Of a DNA stretch of 6,322 bases, positions 5,609-6,322 are shown one piece after another (within the stretch, counting starts at the first letter, position 1; each line of letters begins with the position of its first letter). The DNA is from Vulcanimicrobiota bacterium (GTDB taxonomy: Bacteria; Eremiobacterota; Eremiobacteria; Baltobacterales; Baltobacteraceae): the NCBI GenBank assembly GCA_028287545.1, contig JAQBPL010000296.1, forward strand, positions 1 to 6,322, written 5' to 3'. Below the pieces are notes generated by a model. The model was not told the DNA's origin and did no database searches. It was given only the letters and a program-made list of their open reading frames with translations. Made by a program: the position numbers and the translations under genes.

Positions 5609-6322
5609 ACGCGCTGCGCGCGGCGATCCTGCGCGGAGCGCGAGCGACGCCGCAGCTGGGGTCCGCGACGCGCGGAACGCGGCCCGGCGACGGCTTCGTC
5701 TTCTCGCAGCTGCGCGCATACGTGGAAGGCGACGACCCGCGGCGGATCGATCACGCCGCCACCGCGCGCGTCGGCGCGCTGCAAACGCGGGTGTACCTGG
5801 AGGAGACGGCGCTCATTCTCGCGGCGATCGTCGACGAATCGGGGTCGATGCGGGTCGGACGGCGGCGCCCGCTTGCGGCGGCGGCCGCGGAAGCCGTACG
5901 CGCGTGGTTCGGCGCGCTCGAAGGCGAGGACGGGGCGGCGCGGATCGTCGACGACCGCGTCGTGCGCGACCGGCGCGCGGCACCGCTCGTGCAGGCGAGC
6001 GGCGAATTCCGCTTCGGACCCGCGCTGACGATCGCGCTGCGCGCGGTGCCGCGCGGTGCGTCGCTGCTCGCCATCATCGACGGGTTCGATTTAACCGGCG
6101 ACGCGCCGCTCGAGCGCGCCGCGCTGCGGTTCGACGCCACCGTGCTGCTCGCGCGCGATCCGTGGCGTGACGACCTGCCGCTGCGCGGGTTCGTGCGGCT
6201 GCGCGACGCGGAGAGCGGCCGCGTGCGGCGCGTGTACGTCGGCGCGCGGGAACGCGCGCGGTATCGCGCAGCGGCGCACGCGCGGGAAGACGCGCTGCGC
6301 GCGCGGTTTCGCGATGCGGGCT
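5605..6322 (+). CDS. DUF58 family protein with VWA-like MIDAS motif (3' end beyond window)
   Basis: Partial gene: 239 codons from the GTG at 5605, open to the right edge with no stop. The GTG overlaps the moxR stop as GTGA. No clear ribosome binding site precedes it, so coupling to moxR translation is likely. The N-terminal half shows the DUF58 pattern: GDGFVFSQLRAYVEGDD (28-44) then PRRID (45-49) and TARVG, followed by the strand ILAAIVDESGSM (71-82). Asp77, Ser79 and Ser81 form the DxSxS part of a metal-ion-dependent adhesion site as in von Willebrand A domains. A later strand LLAIIDGFD (154-162) may supply another metal-site residue. DUF58 proteins commonly sit next to moxR and are thought to be partners of the ATPase. 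Two oddities: residue 50 is His where most members have Trp after the Asp, and no transmembrane segment precedes the domain, unlike many relatives that start with two hydrophobic helices. Function beyond the family association is unknown. Confidence 0.88.
   Translation, partial: MNALRAAILRGARATPQLGSATRGTRPGDGFVFSQLRAYVEGDDPRRIDHAATARVGALQTRVYLEETALILAAIVDESGSMRVGRRRPLAAAAAEAVRAWFGALEGEDGAARIVDDRVVRDRRAAPLVQASGEFRFGPALTIALRAVPRGASLLAIIDGFDLTGDAPLERAALRFDATVLLARDPWRDDLPLRGFVRLRDAESGRVRRVYVGARERARYRAAAHAREDALRARFRDAG

Noticed and set aside
4277..5719. Minus-strand frame of 480 codons across the BatD-like and moxR genes
   Set aside because: Same shadow pattern. It runs across two well-supported plus-strand genes and carries no family motif.
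5304..6170. Plus-strand frame of 288 codons overlapping moxR and the DUF58 gene
   Set aside because: Arg/Ala-rich shadow frame. The DUF58 motifs are in the frame starting at 5605, which stays open to the window edge.

Overview
The window is a gene-dense, one-strand segment of a G+C-rich bacterial genome (about two thirds G+C by eye). It holds six complete protein genes and one gene cut off by the right edge. All lie on the plus strand, and every adjacent pair overlaps by 4 to 25 bases. There are no RNA genes, mobile elements, CRISPR arrays, terminators or gene-free stretches. GTG is used as a start several times, and codons favour G or C in the third position throughout. The sequence does not settle the lineage. 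The pyrR-pyrB-pyrC-carA order is known from Gram-positive bacteria, Actinobacteria and related deep-branching groups, and a G+C-rich member of one of these or of an uncultured phylum is a reasonable guess only.

Left part (1-3840): four genes of de novo UMP synthesis. They are pyrR (PRPP-binding pyr regulator / uracil phosphoribosyltransferase), pyrB (aspartate transcarbamoylase catalytic chain), pyrC (type I dihydroorotase) and carA (small, glutaminase subunit of carbamoyl-phosphate synthetase). CarA helps make carbamoyl phosphate, PyrB joins it to aspartate, and PyrC closes the ring to dihydroorotate. PyrR would sense UMP/PRPP and regulate the set. Catalytic residues are present in all four. 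The leader upstream of pyrR, where PyrR control would act, lies outside the window. carB, which normally accompanies carA, does not follow it.

Right part (3816-6322): three genes of the MoxR/Bat type. They are a signal-peptide protein with a BatD-like extracytoplasmic domain and one membrane anchor, a MoxR-family AAA+ ATPase, and a DUF58 protein with a von Willebrand A-like MIDAS motif. In known systems such sets form a membrane-associated chaperone-like module that matures or activates other proteins or helps the cell tolerate stress. The target here is unknown.

The most notable feature is the join. The MoxR module starts inside the end of carA with no room for a terminator, so all seven genes are probably co-transcribed. 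I see no clearly new class of system. The housekeeping/MoxR linkage, the missing carB, the BatD-first gene order and a few motif substitutions deserve a second look.
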